64,000 bases of DNA from Akkermansiaceae bacterium (GCA_905181965.1 CAJIZY010000021.1:1-64000), one strand, 5' to 3'; shown: positions 36,429-45,154, numbered from the stretch's first letter. Notes: generated by a model not told the origin, from the letters alone. Translations and numbers: made by a program.

Positions 36429-37115
36429 CTATGGCCGAAGATAAAAAACCCAAACCACCAACAGGAAGCCAAACACCACTGCCCATGGAGGAACCGGAAC
36501 CCCGCTTGAAGCAAGATTCGACCCAAGATCAAAACTTCCCATTTCATCCAACATGTTGAGCAAATTGATGATTGGGTTTTTCCAATAGAGAATCGCCACG
36601 AAATCAGCCAACATCACAAATGGTAAAAACGCCGCTACAACCCATGGCCATCGACGCATTTTTTTCGGAGCCAGAGCCCCTGACAAACCGCAAGCTAACC
36701 AATAGATTCCAACAATGACCGCACCAGTAAGGACACGTCCAAACATCGTGCTCATCTTCTCAATGGGCGTAAAGCGAAAGCCTTCCAAAAAGAGGTAGTT
36801 ATGAAACCCAAAAACCCCCACCGACAAAATAAACCACATCCAATGAAACTGGTGACGCTCGGCACACCAGAGTCGAAAACTACCAATCATAGTATGCCCC
36901 GAAAGCTTGATCCAAATCAGGCCACCAAGAGCAGAACCACCCAGCCCCCACCAAATCGCAAGGATAACATTATCCCCAAACCTACCAGCCTCGAGAACCC
37001 ATGGAGCACGTGGGCCATTGAAGCCAACTGCCACAAAAAATGGCAGTAATGCCAGCGCTGCCCCCACTAACCAAAGGGGTCCATGCCAGCTCTCACTCAG
37101 TTTCCGATTCATCAT
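36429..37115 (-). CDS. Membrane protein paired with the LTA synthase-like gene
   Basis: A 228-residue protein with five or six membrane helices and few soluble parts (WLVGAALALLPFFVAVGF, then ILAIWWGLGGSALGGLIWI, WFILSVGVFGFHNYLFLEG and others). It is followed after 25 bp by the exported sulfatase-like protein. LTA synthase-like enzymes usually carry five N-terminal membrane helices and the extracellular enzyme domain in one chain. Here the two parts may be encoded separately. The start codon abuts a strong hairpin (37116-37135). The family is not recognised. Confidence 0.6.
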   Translation of the reverse strand: MMNRKLSESWHGPLWLVGAALALLPFFVAVGFNGPRAPWVLEAGRFGDNVILAIWWGLGGSALGGLIWIKLSGHTMIGSFRLWCAERHQFHWMWFILSVGVFGFHNYLFLEGFRFTPIEKMSTMFGRVLTGAVIVGIYWLACGLSGALAPKKMRRWPWVVAAFLPFVMLADFVAILYWKNPIINLLNMLDEMGSFDLGSNLASSGVPVPPWAVVFGFLLVVWVFYLRP

Positions 37116-37135
37116 GAATCCGCCGAAGCGGATTC
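37116..37135 (-). promoter_or_regulatory. UUCG-tetraloop hairpin abutting a start codon
   Basis: An 8-bp perfect stem (GAATCCGC/GCGGATTC) closed on the minus strand by the very stable TTCG loop. It ends directly at the ATG at 37115, where a ribosome-binding site should be. It may restrain translation of the membrane protein, be a processing site, or mean that the true start is further downstream. No T-run follows, so it is not a typical terminator. Confidence 0.5.
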
Positions 37136-37227
37136 GTGTGTTAACATGCCCACCCGGTCATAGCAACATTCCCGCCATCTCAGAAAACAGCGATTTTTAT
37201 AAATGCGCATTCCGGTTACTGTGTAGC

Positions 37228-38339
37228 CTACTTTTTGAAGGAGATGATCGCGGTGGCCGCCATTGCAGGATCTAGCCGCTGCTTGAAAGACTGTTGAATC
37301 GCCTTCTGCGTCCTTAGCACTTTCCCATTATAAACCTGTTTGCCATCCAGAAAAACTTTTACGGACTCGTCAAGATTCAACAGTTGGTCATTCAAATACA
37401 GAGTCAGAGGAGTTTCACCAGCACCCTTGATCGTAATTTCTTGGCCTTTTACCGAAGCAATACCACTGGTTACAAATATATCCCCTATCTTAATATCAGA
37501 CTCTAGAGGAATAAATTCAACGACCATACCCTTTTCATTTGAGGCCAAGCCTTTCGTGTCTTAGTTGCCATCCACGGAACTGCCTCAGCATCCTTTTTTT
37601 TCATCCAGTGCCCCATCTCTGGGTAAATGGTGACTTTGTGCTCATAACATCCTCGTTCTTTTTGAAGTTTTGCCAGTTTTTCACCCCATTGTGCTGCGAC
37701 TTCATTTCGCTTATACGCCGCATCCTTACCCCCCATATAAATTCGGAAAGGTAGATTACAGAGTCCATCCGCTGTCGCGTCATTGGGATGACCCGCCATC
37801 ATAGTTGCTGCACCAAAACGGTCTGCCAAACGTGGGGCCAGCTGATATACTCCATCGCCTCCAGCCGAGTAACCCATTAAATAGACCCGATTGGGATCAA
37901 CCCCCTTCAGAGCCACCATGTCTTCGATGAGCTTCGAAAACAGCTCGTCAATGTGCCACTCGTGCCAAAGATTCCACGTGTCACTCGGTGCGCGCGGCGC
38001 AACATACCAACCTTCCTTCGGAACGTAGAGTTGAATTTGATTATTCCACTGTTGGTCATTCACCCGAGTCGGTGCTCCTCCTCCTCCGTGCATCGAAATG
38101 TAAAGCGCCCGCTTCCCTGGCTCAACCTCACCATAAAGTTTACCCACGCATTTCATCGTCTTCTTCGCCGCCTTGATTTCGAAATATTGGAATCCACCCT
38201 TCACCTCTCTCATCTTAAGCTCACGATTCGCAGCCATTCCCTCAAACGTCTCGGCCACGATCTTGGATGCTGCTTCCTTGGTCAGCTCAGCTCGAACCAC
38301 CCCAAAAAAAGCCCCAACACAGCAAATCAAAATCTTCAT
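37228..38339 (-). pseudogene. Exported PHB-depolymerase-like esterase, disrupted C-terminus
   Basis: From ATG 38339 (signal peptide ILICCVGAFFGVVRA) the frame encodes an alpha/beta hydrolase: YISMHGGGGAPTRVNDQQWN (oxyanion), YLMGYSAGGDGVYQLAPRLA (nucleophile Ser, about 160) and YPEMGHWM (His, about 245). It stops at 37503 after WPQMKRVWSLNLFL. The remaining domain is in another frame: VKGQEITIKGAGETPLTLYL, then LLNLDESVKVFLDGKQVYNG, to 37228. Both parts match one esterase family in my memory. The segment after RVW seems shortened as well as shifted. This is a pseudogene or a sequence error. Confidence 0.65.
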
Positions 38340-38378
38340 AAGAAAACACACCATTAGTTTCAAAACCAATCCATGTAC

Positions 38379-38618
38379 CTAACATCTGCGCAACATTTCC
38401 AAAAGTCTTGCGGAGTAAAATGTTTCCAAAAGGCTTCCATGAATACCGTGACCAGAATCCTCATCTCCATGATGTGGGAATTCAAAATTAGATAGATTCA
38501 GAGATCGATATCTCAGATTACAAATGTTCCACTGCTTGAAATTCCCTACAAAAAAATACCCTTCCGTATCACAACTAAAATGCCAATATTCGGATTCCTG
38601 AAAGAACGATAATGACAC
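38379..38618 (-). pseudogene. Unidentified C-terminal gene fragment
   Basis: A 79-codon frame that reads like real protein (CDTEGYFFVGNFKQWN, then FEFPHHGDEDSGHGIHGS and ETFYSARLLEMLRRC) but lacks a proper start (GTG only) and any signal or complete domain. Its 5' side runs into the divergent oxidoreductase gene. It could be the stranded end of a longer gene. I cannot name the family. Codon use is AT-rich compared with the neighbouring genes. Confidence 0.35.
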
Positions 38619-39661
38619 CCAAGCAGAAAATCGGAATCATCGGTAGTGGCTTCATCGTCAATGATTGCCACCTCCCAGCCTACCGAAAAATCGGACTAAA
38701 TATTACGGCGATCGCATCACGAACAAATGCCAATGCCTGCAAAACTGCAAAACTTCATAATATTCCCAAGGTCCACGAAAACATAGAGTCCCTCCTCGAT
38801 GATTCCTCTATCGAAATTCTAGACATTGCAGTCCCTCCTCAACATCAACCCGATCTAATTCTTGCCGCCTGCCAGCGAGGAACGGTGAAAGGAATTCTTG
38901 CTCAGAAGCCCCTCGCTCTAGACTACGCGACCGCCCGTAACTTGGTCGACACATGTAAAGCAAAAGGAATCATCCTCGCGGTGAACCAAAATATGCGCTT
39001 CGACCCTTCAGTGGCCGAGGCATCTTCACTCCTCAGCGAGGGGCGGTTTGGAGATGCGGTCTTCACCACCATCACGATGCGCGGAATCCCCCACTGGCAA
39101 CCTTGGCAAGCTGAACTCGAATCCGCTACCCTTAAGGTTATGTCAATCCATCACCTCGACTGCCTTCGCTACTGGCATGGCAGCCCTGAAGCGATCTATT
39201 GCAGCACCCGCTCTGACCCACGCACCACCTTCCCACACCACGATGGGATCTGCACCAGTATCCTCGAGTATTCCGATGGCTTCCGCGCAACCATCATCGA
39301 TGATGTTTGGACCGGGCCTGCTCATGAAGGCTGCCCGTCCGACATTCATATCGAATTTCGCATTGAAGGCACCCAAGGCCTCGCTATCGGAAGTATTGGT
39401 TGGTGTCAGGATCCTTATACCAGCCCTTCAACTTTGCGTCATGCAGCCATCGGGGACTCAAAATTCACTGAAGCAAAGCTCAAAGGCAGCTGGTTCCCCG
39501 ATGCCTTCGGCGGCACCATGCTTGCTCTGCTCCGTGCTCTCCAACTCGAGACCCAGCTAACCATAGGCGGGTCTGATAATTTAAAAACCATTGCTCTAGT
39601 CGAAGCCGCCATCCTCAGCTCAACTGAAAAACGACGTGTTCTTCTCGACGAAATTCTCTAA
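38612..39661 (+). CDS. Gfo/Idh/MocA-family oxidoreductase
   Basis: A 349-residue enzyme. The Rossmann motif GIIGSGFIVNDCHLPAY (residues 7-23), the EKP-like AQKPLALDYATA (about 108) and the C-terminal beta-sheet domain with HHLDCLRYWHG (about 177) fit NAD(P)-dependent sugar or inositol dehydrogenases. It is followed after 18 bp by a TIM-barrel isomerase. Together they suggest a route that oxidises and isomerises a sugar or cyclitol. The substrate is unknown. Confidence 0.87.
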   Translation: MTPKQKIGIIGSGFIVNDCHLPAYRKIGLNITAIASRTNANACKTAKLHNIPKVHENIESLLDDSSIEILDIAVPPQHQPDLILAACQRGTVKGILAQKPLALDYATARNLVDTCKAKGIILAVNQNMRFDPSVAEASSLLSEGRFGDAVFTTITMRGIPHWQPWQAELESATLKVMSIHHLDCLRYWHGSPEAIYCSTRSDPRTTFPHHDGICTSILEYSDGFRATIIDDVWTGPAHEGCPSDIHIEFRIEGTQGLAIGSIGWCQDPYTSPSTLRHAAIGDSKFTEAKLKGSWFPDAFGGTMLALLRALQLETQLTIGGSDNLKTIALVEAAILSSTEKRRVLLDEIL

Positions 39662-39679
39662 ACTTAAGACCTTCAACTA

Positions 39680-40537
39680 ATGAAACTTGGAATCATCAAC
39701 AGCGCGTTTAGCCAAGCCGGCGTCGACACCGTCACTGGCCTCGAGCATATCGCACGAATCGGATTCGACTCCGTCGATATCTTTACGGAGCCCTCTATGA
39801 TTTCAACTGACGAAATATCTGCGATTACTAAAACCTGCGAAGCCAACAAACTCCCCATCTTCTCTCTTCCTGTCGTTGCAATAGGCCTAATCGATTTCAA
39901 TGAACCGGTCCGCGAATACCACATCGCCCGCTGCAAGGAATTCATTGATCTCGCCGCCCATTGGGGTGCCAAAAACATCCTACTAGTTCTTGGCGAATAT
40001 ATTTGGCAGCGCGAAGTCATCCCTCCCGAAGAACAATGGCGATGGGGGCTCGAGTGCTGCCGCATTCTAGGCGACTACGCCGACCGCAAAGGCGTCGACA
40101 TTGCCCTCGAACTTGAACCCTTCCGCCTTAGCCTGCTCTGCAGCATTGATGAGATGTCCCGCTTCGTTCGCGAATGCGACCACCCGCGGGTCCGGGCCAA
40201 CATCGACATCTCCCATCTCGTCCTCGCCGACAACGGACCCGAAGAAATTTCAAAACTGGCCGGCCAAGCCATTCACGTCCACATTAGTGATTGCGATGGC
40301 ATGGTCCATGGCGATCTCCCACCGGGACGCGGTGTCGTGAAATTCTCACCATATTTGAATGCGATTAAGGAACTGAAAATCGACGGGGCGATTTCGATTG
40401 AGTTGGAGTATTCTCCGGATCCCTCCCGCATCGTCGAGTGGGTCGAAGAGGCGTATCGGGAGACTGACCGACTCATGGACCAGGTCGGCCTGCGGCGGTT
40501 AACGCCCCGTTCAAGCAATGAGCCCTCCTTCCAATAG
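39680..40537 (+). CDS. Sugar phosphate isomerase/epimerase (TIM barrel)
   Basis: A 285-residue xylose isomerase-like TIM barrel. Metal-site segments are ALELEPFRL (about residue 141), RANIDISHLVL (about 175), AIHVHISDCDG (about 202) and GAISIELEYSPDP (about 237). It forms an operon with the Gfo/Idh/MocA oxidoreductase. It resembles but is not closely similar to the isomerase at 4.6 kb. Confidence 0.85.
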   Translation: MKLGIINSAFSQAGVDTVTGLEHIARIGFDSVDIFTEPSMISTDEISAITKTCEANKLPIFSLPVVAIGLIDFNEPVREYHIARCKEFIDLAAHWGAKNILLVLGEYIWQREVIPPEEQWRWGLECCRILGDYADRKGVDIALELEPFRLSLLCSIDEMSRFVRECDHPRVRANIDISHLVLADNGPEEISKLAGQAIHVHISDCDGMVHGDLPPGRGVVKFSPYLNAIKELKIDGAISIELEYSPDPSRIVEWVEEAYRETDRLMDQVGLRRLTPRSSNEPSFQ

Positions 40538-40758
40538 AGGGAGAACATCGGGTATCCGTCCTTACGATTGACAGTGTAGATCTTAACCCGGGCCGGTTCC
40601 GATCTCCACGACACTGCTGCGGCGTTTGCGCTTCCGGGTCATCGGACCCGGTTGCCGTGTCAAGTTTGCTGGAATTCTTTTTGGAATTCCTGTCGCGACA
40701 TCGCCGCGATCCTTGGATTTCGTTGATCCTGAAACACTTGGGGGAGTGCTCCTAGGAG

Positions 40759-40836
<78 letters not shown>

Positions 40837-40923
40837 TCACTTCAAGGGCGGGAAACTGTGTCAGACAGCGACATTTGGCAAGCCGAAATCTCTGACTTTT
40901 CTCAGAAAAAGCCTCCACTCTAC

Positions 40924-41922
40924 TTAGCAACAGCACCAAAAGTCCTTCCCTTCTCTAAAACCTACCTCATTAGCCAACTTTCTGACTTCGAATCGCCCCC
41001 CTCCGACTCCCACCGCTGCCAATAAAATAGAATCCCGCCAGCGGCGCCCGAACTCCTCCGCGCCCGCGATTGGAGCCCCCTGGCACGTTCTTCCTATCCT
41101 TTTGGGACTCACCTCAAAATACCCTCGCAAATTGATTCCCCGCAAAATCAACTCACGACCCAATACCTTCCCAATCGGTCCAGCTCCCGAAATCACCACT
41201 CCCTTCTTCTGGATTTCCGGGAGGCGAGCCAAGGCATCGGCTTTTAGCGTTAGCATCGTCTTGTGATCAAATCGTGGATCGCTTCGGGTCAACCGACCCG
41301 GTCGATCATACCAATCGTACAGAAAATCCGGCACTTTTCCAAACCGTGCACCATGCTCGAGCAAGCGAAGCCACAAATCGTAATCCTCCGCAAAACCATT
41401 TCGCAGATACCCACCAACCTCCTCAAACAAGCTCTTCGTCATCATCACCGAAGGTTGCACTACCGGACTCTCTACGAATCGCTCACGCGAAACCTTCTCC
41501 GGAGTGTCCAAACCATTCACCCAATCAACATACCGATGCATTCCATCGCCCATCGCAGCCTTAAGTGAAATTCCGCAACTCACTACCTCACACTCACCTA
41601 CCTCCAACAAGCCAACCTGCTTCTTGATCCTTGTGGAGCTACAGCGATCATCCGCGTCCATCCGCGCCAACCACCTTCCCCGACTCTCAGAAACCGCTAG
41701 GTCTAGCGCGTCCAACAACCTCGGTTTATTCCCCAAATCAATCACCCTAAGTCGTGGATCATCTCGAGACAAAAACTCAGCTCTTACCAATTCGGAACAA
41801 CCATTCAATACCGCCACTATCTCAAGGTTCTCGTAGGTTTGCCTGACCAAATCATTAAGAGCAAGACCCGCATCCGGCACACCGGGACCAACCGGAAAAA
41901 CGACTGACACCAAATCGCTCAT
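40924..41922 (-). CDS. GT2 glycosyltransferase fused to a Rossmann-like domain
   Basis: A 332-residue protein. Residues 1-210 are a GT2 domain: VSVVFPVGPG, then LNDLVRQTYENLEIVAVLNG, WLARMDADDRC (about 87) and GFAEDYDLWLRLLEHG (about 175). Residues 235-332 form a second alpha/beta domain opening with GVVISGAGPIGKVLGRELI, a dinucleotide- or nucleotide-sugar-binding look, and ending KDFWCCC. Its start is directly after the proposed TAG stop of the CPXCG gene, with GGAGGT upstream as ribosome-binding site. The acceptor is unknown. Confidence 0.8.
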   Translation of the reverse strand: MSDLVSVVFPVGPGVPDAGLALNDLVRQTYENLEIVAVLNGCSELVRAEFLSRDDPRLRVIDLGNKPRLLDALDLAVSESRGRWLARMDADDRCSSTRIKKQVGLLEVGECEVVSCGISLKAAMGDGMHRYVDWVNGLDTPEKVSRERFVESPVVQPSVMMTKSLFEEVGGYLRNGFAEDYDLWLRLLEHGARFGKVPDFLYDWYDRPGRLTRSDPRFDHKTMLTLKADALARLPEIQKKGVVISGAGPIGKVLGRELILRGINLRGYFEVSPKRIGRTCQGAPIAGAEEFGRRWRDSILLAAVGVGGGRFEVRKLANEVGFREGKDFWCCC

Positions 41923-42093
41923 CTAGTAACCTCCACTCGCGCTTACCCCTCCTTGCTCATCGACCAAGAGCGTCATCGGGCGTCAACACACCTCGCAATC
42001 GTAGTCCATCTGGCTTCCGTAGTCCTCCGGCGCCACCACCGAAATAGCAAACCACTCACCGCAGGATGGACATTGGACCTCACTGTCATTCAT
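41923..42093 (-). CDS. CPXCG zinc-ribbon protein with in-frame TGA at a conserved Cys (candidate selenoprotein)
   Basis: From ATG 42093 the frame reads MNDSEVQCPSCGEWF and then DYDCEVC, TGA (41985-41983), RPMTLLVDEQGG, ending at TAG 41923: 56 residues. CPXCG-family proteins usually end CxVCCRP, so TGA stands exactly at the fifth cysteine (position 37). Reading stops at TGA would lose the conserved tail. A 17-nt hairpin starts 11 nt after the TGA. The TAG is directly followed by the ATG of the glycosyltransferase, as expected for a compact operon. Sec insertion is inferred. A Cys codon mutated to TGA is the alternative. The family's role is unknown beyond metal binding. Confidence 0.68.
41955..41971 (-). 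promoter_or_regulatory. Putative bacterial SECIS hairpin of the CPXCG gene
   Basis: On the minus strand GCTC pairs with GAGC. Inside are a T.T mismatch, one T-A pair and the loop GGTCG. It begins 11 nt after the TGA and is 17 nt long. The minimal E. coli fdhF SECIS, as I remember it, is also a 17-nt hairpin 11 nt from its UGA, with GGUCU in the loop. SelB binding is inferred, not shown. Confidence 0.5.
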
Positions 42094-42331
42094 ATTTGAA
42101 GAATCCACCTGAACAGGTGAGTCGGCAACCGTTTCTTTTGCTATCCTGAAATCGGGATCCTTCCCTCCAAAAACTCTCAATTCTCCTCATCAATTTTGTG
42201 ATCCCTCGCCTGATAAAGAACGATGAATCCACAAGAATCTTAATCTTACGAAATAAATCACGACATCACTGGATGGCATCCAGTTTCAAATCGAGACTCA
42301 GCAACGGTGACTCCACCCTCAAATCTCAAAC

Positions 42332-43054
42332 CTATCTTAGTCGAAAAATAAAAGGAATGGCTGCTTTCGTTGCAACTCCCTGTCCAGCAGAATCTTTTGC
42401 CGGCACGAAACGGTAGAGTCTTGCCGCCTTCAAGGCGGCTGCATCTAGCGATCCACTACCACTGCTTGATGCAACCCTAGCATTTGAAACCCGCCCAGAA
42501 GGCGCCACGCCTACCAGAACGACCACCTTACCCTCAATCCCAGACCGTCGAGCTCCACTAGGATAAACGGGCGCACTGCGGAAAACAACCTTCGCAGAAC
42601 TTGGCTTGCTTGTTGATGTGGGATTACGAACCACCTGAGATTTAGGTTTCACCTCAGGCTTCTTTTTTTCGTCCCAAGGTTCAAAAGCTTCCTCTGACCA
42701 AGCCAGATCGTCCATCGTCGGTATTTCTTCGATTTTGGGAATAGGAATGGCATCGGGTGACTGCACCAATTGCAGGTCAAGTGGAACCGATGAAAGCGGA
42801 GGAATCGAAATACTCGGCGAAGATTCGTAGTTTTTTGAAACCTTTTCTACTTCCTCGAGTTTCTCGATTTCTTCTGAATACTGAACGACTGGCCCACTTG
42901 ATTCGACAACGTAAAGAGCTGTCGCGAGAGAGATCGAAATGAGAGCCAAGGCCCCAAAGACACCAAGCACGATAAAAACCGAACCAATTGACGAAAACAA
43001 AAGCTCGCGACGACACGGCAATTTTATTTCGAGGGTTGGACGTTCTATGTTCAT
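42332..43054 (-). CDS. tonB: Energy transducer TonB
   Basis: A 240-residue TonB. One N-terminal membrane helix (about residues 20-48), then a Pro/Glu/Lys-rich periplasmic linker (about 60-150) and the TonB C-terminal domain: SAPVYPSGARRSGIEGKVVV, then GRVSNARVASSSGSGSLDAA and ALKAARLYRFVPA. It transfers proton-motive energy to outer-membrane receptors. ExbB/ExbD are not adjacent. The MerC-like gene lies 90 bp upstream on the same strand, hinting at metal uptake. Confidence 0.88.
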   Translation of the reverse strand: MNIERPTLEIKLPCRRELLFSSIGSVFIVLGVFGALALISISLATALYVVESSGPVVQYSEEIEKLEEVEKVSKNYESSPSISIPPLSSVPLDLQLVQSPDAIPIPKIEEIPTMDDLAWSEEAFEPWDEKKKPEVKPKSQVVRNPTSTSKPSSAKVVFRSAPVYPSGARRSGIEGKVVVLVGVAPSGRVSNARVASSSGSGSLDAAALKAARLYRFVPAKDSAGQGVATKAAIPFIFRLR

Positions 43055-43144
43055 AACGACGAATCTTTTTTTAAGATCTGAAGCCGACGCGACGAAGGAG
43101 TGAGGCTAAATGACTGAAAAGTTGAAACCAGATAGAGCTCAATA

Positions 43145-43795
43145 TTAGCAACGAGAGCAATCGCCAACTGAGCAAATCCAAACACCTGAACGGAGATTTC
43201 CTACATGAGCTGCAATTAAGAATACTCCGCCAAGGGTGGTTATGATCGCTGCTGGCGGGATATGCAGCGAAGTTTCTCCGGACTCCGAAACTTGAATACT
43301 GGGGCAGCACCCGTCTACGCAAGCTTCTGTATCAGTAGGCTCATCCATTGCCTCGCTAGCACATCCCTCGCAACTCGATTCACAAGATTCATCACACGAC
43401 GATTCACAGGCTTCAACTTTTGCAGGTTCAGCTCCATTCGTTGGCTCATTAACTAACCCCGAAACGGGATTATCAACCTTGGAAAAGGCGGGAAGAGTCG
43501 CCCCAAAAAGAACGAAAACAATTCCAACCGAGGCTGAAACAACTATCCAGCGCTTCCGATGTTTCCGATATCCTTTCAGAAGAGAAAAGCCGGCAAGAGG
43601 AACAATAAAAATCGCAACGAGGGCATGTGAAGCAGGGTGCGCCCAGATCTTACCGAAAGTTGGCAGAAAAATAAGCAGTACTGGTGCCAGAGCACAGTGA
43701 ATCGCACATAAAACTGAGGTCGCAACGCCAATTCGGTCAGCAGTTTTCTCGGTGAGTTGGATTCGGTTCGGATCGGCGGCAGCGGCTATGTTCAT
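43145..43795 (-). CDS. MerC-domain membrane protein with Cys-rich loop
   Basis: About 216 residues from ATG 43795. MerC features are ADRIGVATSVLCAIHCALAP (first helix, with the Cys pair) and three further helices, ending AHVGNLR. Between helices 3 and 4 lies a loop unusually rich in Cys and Glu: CESSCDESCESSCEGC, then EACVDGCCPSIQV. The C-terminus has three more Cys (ICSVGDCSRC). MerC proteins carry heavy metals such as Hg. The extra thiols suggest tight soft-metal binding on one membrane face. TonB follows. Confidence 0.82.
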   Translation of the reverse strand: MNIAAAADPNRIQLTEKTADRIGVATSVLCAIHCALAPVLLIFLPTFGKIWAHPASHALVAIFIVPLAGFSLLKGYRKHRKRWIVVSASVGIVFVLFGATLPAFSKVDNPVSGLVNEPTNGAEPAKVEACESSCDESCESSCEGCASEAMDEPTDTEACVDGCCPSIQVSESGETSLHIPPAAIITTLGGVFLIAAHVGNLRSGVWICSVGDCSRC

Positions 43796-44204
43796 AATAA
43801 AAATCACAAAAGATTCTCGCCATATTGTCTTAGCGCAGGCGAATCAAGTAGCAGTGTTTGGGTAATAAACAAACCAAAGAAAAGCACCTCGGGACGTGGC
43901 AAGAACATCACTTCCGGCTCTCATTCGTATGGATGTTAAACTGATACCCGTTGGAAGTCTTTTCTTATCGCAGTTTACTTGCAATAATAAAATGCGTCTT
44001 TTTGGGAATTTTTCTAAAAAAGAATACCGATTCTCTAGTCAAGGACTAGCGAAGGTCGATTTTAGAACAGGGCTCTATAATCCACGTTTCCATCGTATCT
44101 TCAGGGGCTAATAAGATAAGATCGCTTATAAAGATTAAGCGAAACGACCTCAGCTGAAAGACTCGCTGCACTTAAGCCATCCTTTCACTGAAACTAAGAC
44201 AGCC
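43796..44204 (-). other. 409-bp intergenic region
   Basis: No gene is supported here; a 71-codon plus-strand frame has no domain look. On the minus strand, upstream of the MerC gene, TTGATT and TATGGC with a 17-nt spacer (about 43840 to 43815) could form a sigma-70 promoter. I saw no clear Zur, Fur or MerR operator. Confidence 0.4.
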
Positions 44205-45083
44205 TTATTTTAACCGGTCAACCATCTCAAGCCCCAGTCGGGGAGCATAGATGACACCCTTTGAGCCAAGACCATTAATCATCCACCCTTTACCTTCTTG
44301 GAATTCCACTACCGGCCTGCTTCGGTTGATAATTGGACGAATACCTGCCACATGATTAACCACTTCGTAATCGCGCGCTGTGAAATTCTTCAGGATGTTT
44401 TCGACTTTTCTACGACCTTCGTCTGTTGGCCCGCTTTCCAGACGATCCCAATCGTAAGTCGCACCGACTCGGTAGAGGTTCCCACCAATTGGAATGAGCC
44501 AGCCGGCTCGATTTAGAATCCGGCTCTCGCCCCAACCCGGAATACGAACGGTAAGGATCTCTCCCTTCGCGCTTCGATGATCGATATCCGAAAAGTCACG
44601 ACGTATTAGCCCCGAAGCTCCCGTACACCAAATCTGAGAACCTCCCAGCGGAGCATCATGCCACTCTCCTCCTTTATCCAAAAACTCCTCACGAGCCGCT
44701 TCCAAAAATCTTGGACAATCCAACCATCCACCTTGTTTCCAAAGAACACCCTCATCCGTAACGTCAGCGATCCATGGTTTAACAAGCTCACGTTTTCGTT
44801 CAAACTTTGCTCGGTCAACCTCATCAAACCACAAGCGTAAAATAGGCACGGAATGGAAGAGTCGCTTTCCCAAACTTTGATAAAACGGAAGCGCGATCTC
44901 CCAAGCTTTTTGAACCTCCCAACTCGGTTCAAAATTACGACCCGCAACCGGATTGACTAAGCCTGCCGCCACTTGAGAGCTCCCCCCGTGGCCGTCATCG
45001 ACAACACGCACGCGATACCCGGCACGCTGCAACTGCAAGGCTACACAAGCTCCTGCCAGACCAAACCCGATAACTTCCACCAT
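44205..45083 (-). CDS. FAD-dependent oxidoreductase (DAO family)
   Basis: A 292-residue protein with an N-terminal FAD motif VEVIGFGLAGACVALQLQRA (residues 2-21) and ARVVDDGHGGSSQVAAGLVNP-like continuation. The C-terminal block has VNHVAGIRPIINRSRPVVEF (about 245) and WMINGLGSKGVIYAPRLG, as in glycine oxidase/MnmC C-terminal-type DAO enzymes. It oxidises an amine or amino acid, or modifies a tRNA side chain. Length is short for DAO but motifs are complete. It is monocistronic. Confidence 0.8.
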   Translation of the reverse strand: MVEVIGFGLAGACVALQLQRAGYRVRVVDDGHGGSSQVAAGLVNPVAGRNFEPSWEVQKAWEIALPFYQSLGKRLFHSVPILRLWFDEVDRAKFERKRELVKPWIADVTDEGVLWKQGGWLDCPRFLEAAREEFLDKGGEWHDAPLGGSQIWCTGASGLIRRDFSDIDHRSAKGEILTVRIPGWGESRILNRAGWLIPIGGNLYRVGATYDWDRLESGPTDEGRRKVENILKNFTARDYEVVNHVAGIRPIINRSRPVVEFQEGKGWMINGLGSKGVIYAPRLGLEMVDRLK

Positions 45084-45127
45084 CAGTGCCTAGAGCTGGA
45101 TATTTAAAGCCACTAAAATTAGACGGG

Positions 45128-45154
45128 CCTTCACTCTCGCCGTTCCAGTGAAGG
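45128..45154. other. 8-bp perfect inverted repeat
   Basis: CCTTCACT and AGTGAAGG are separated by 11 nt in the gap between the FAD oxidoreductase and the thioredoxin-like gene. No T-run flanks it, so it may be an operator or a leader hairpin of the minus-strand gene. Confidence 0.35.

Noticed and set aside
43896-44111. Small plus-strand gene of 71 codons
   Set aside because: No domain, no ribosome-binding site and composition like non-coding DNA.
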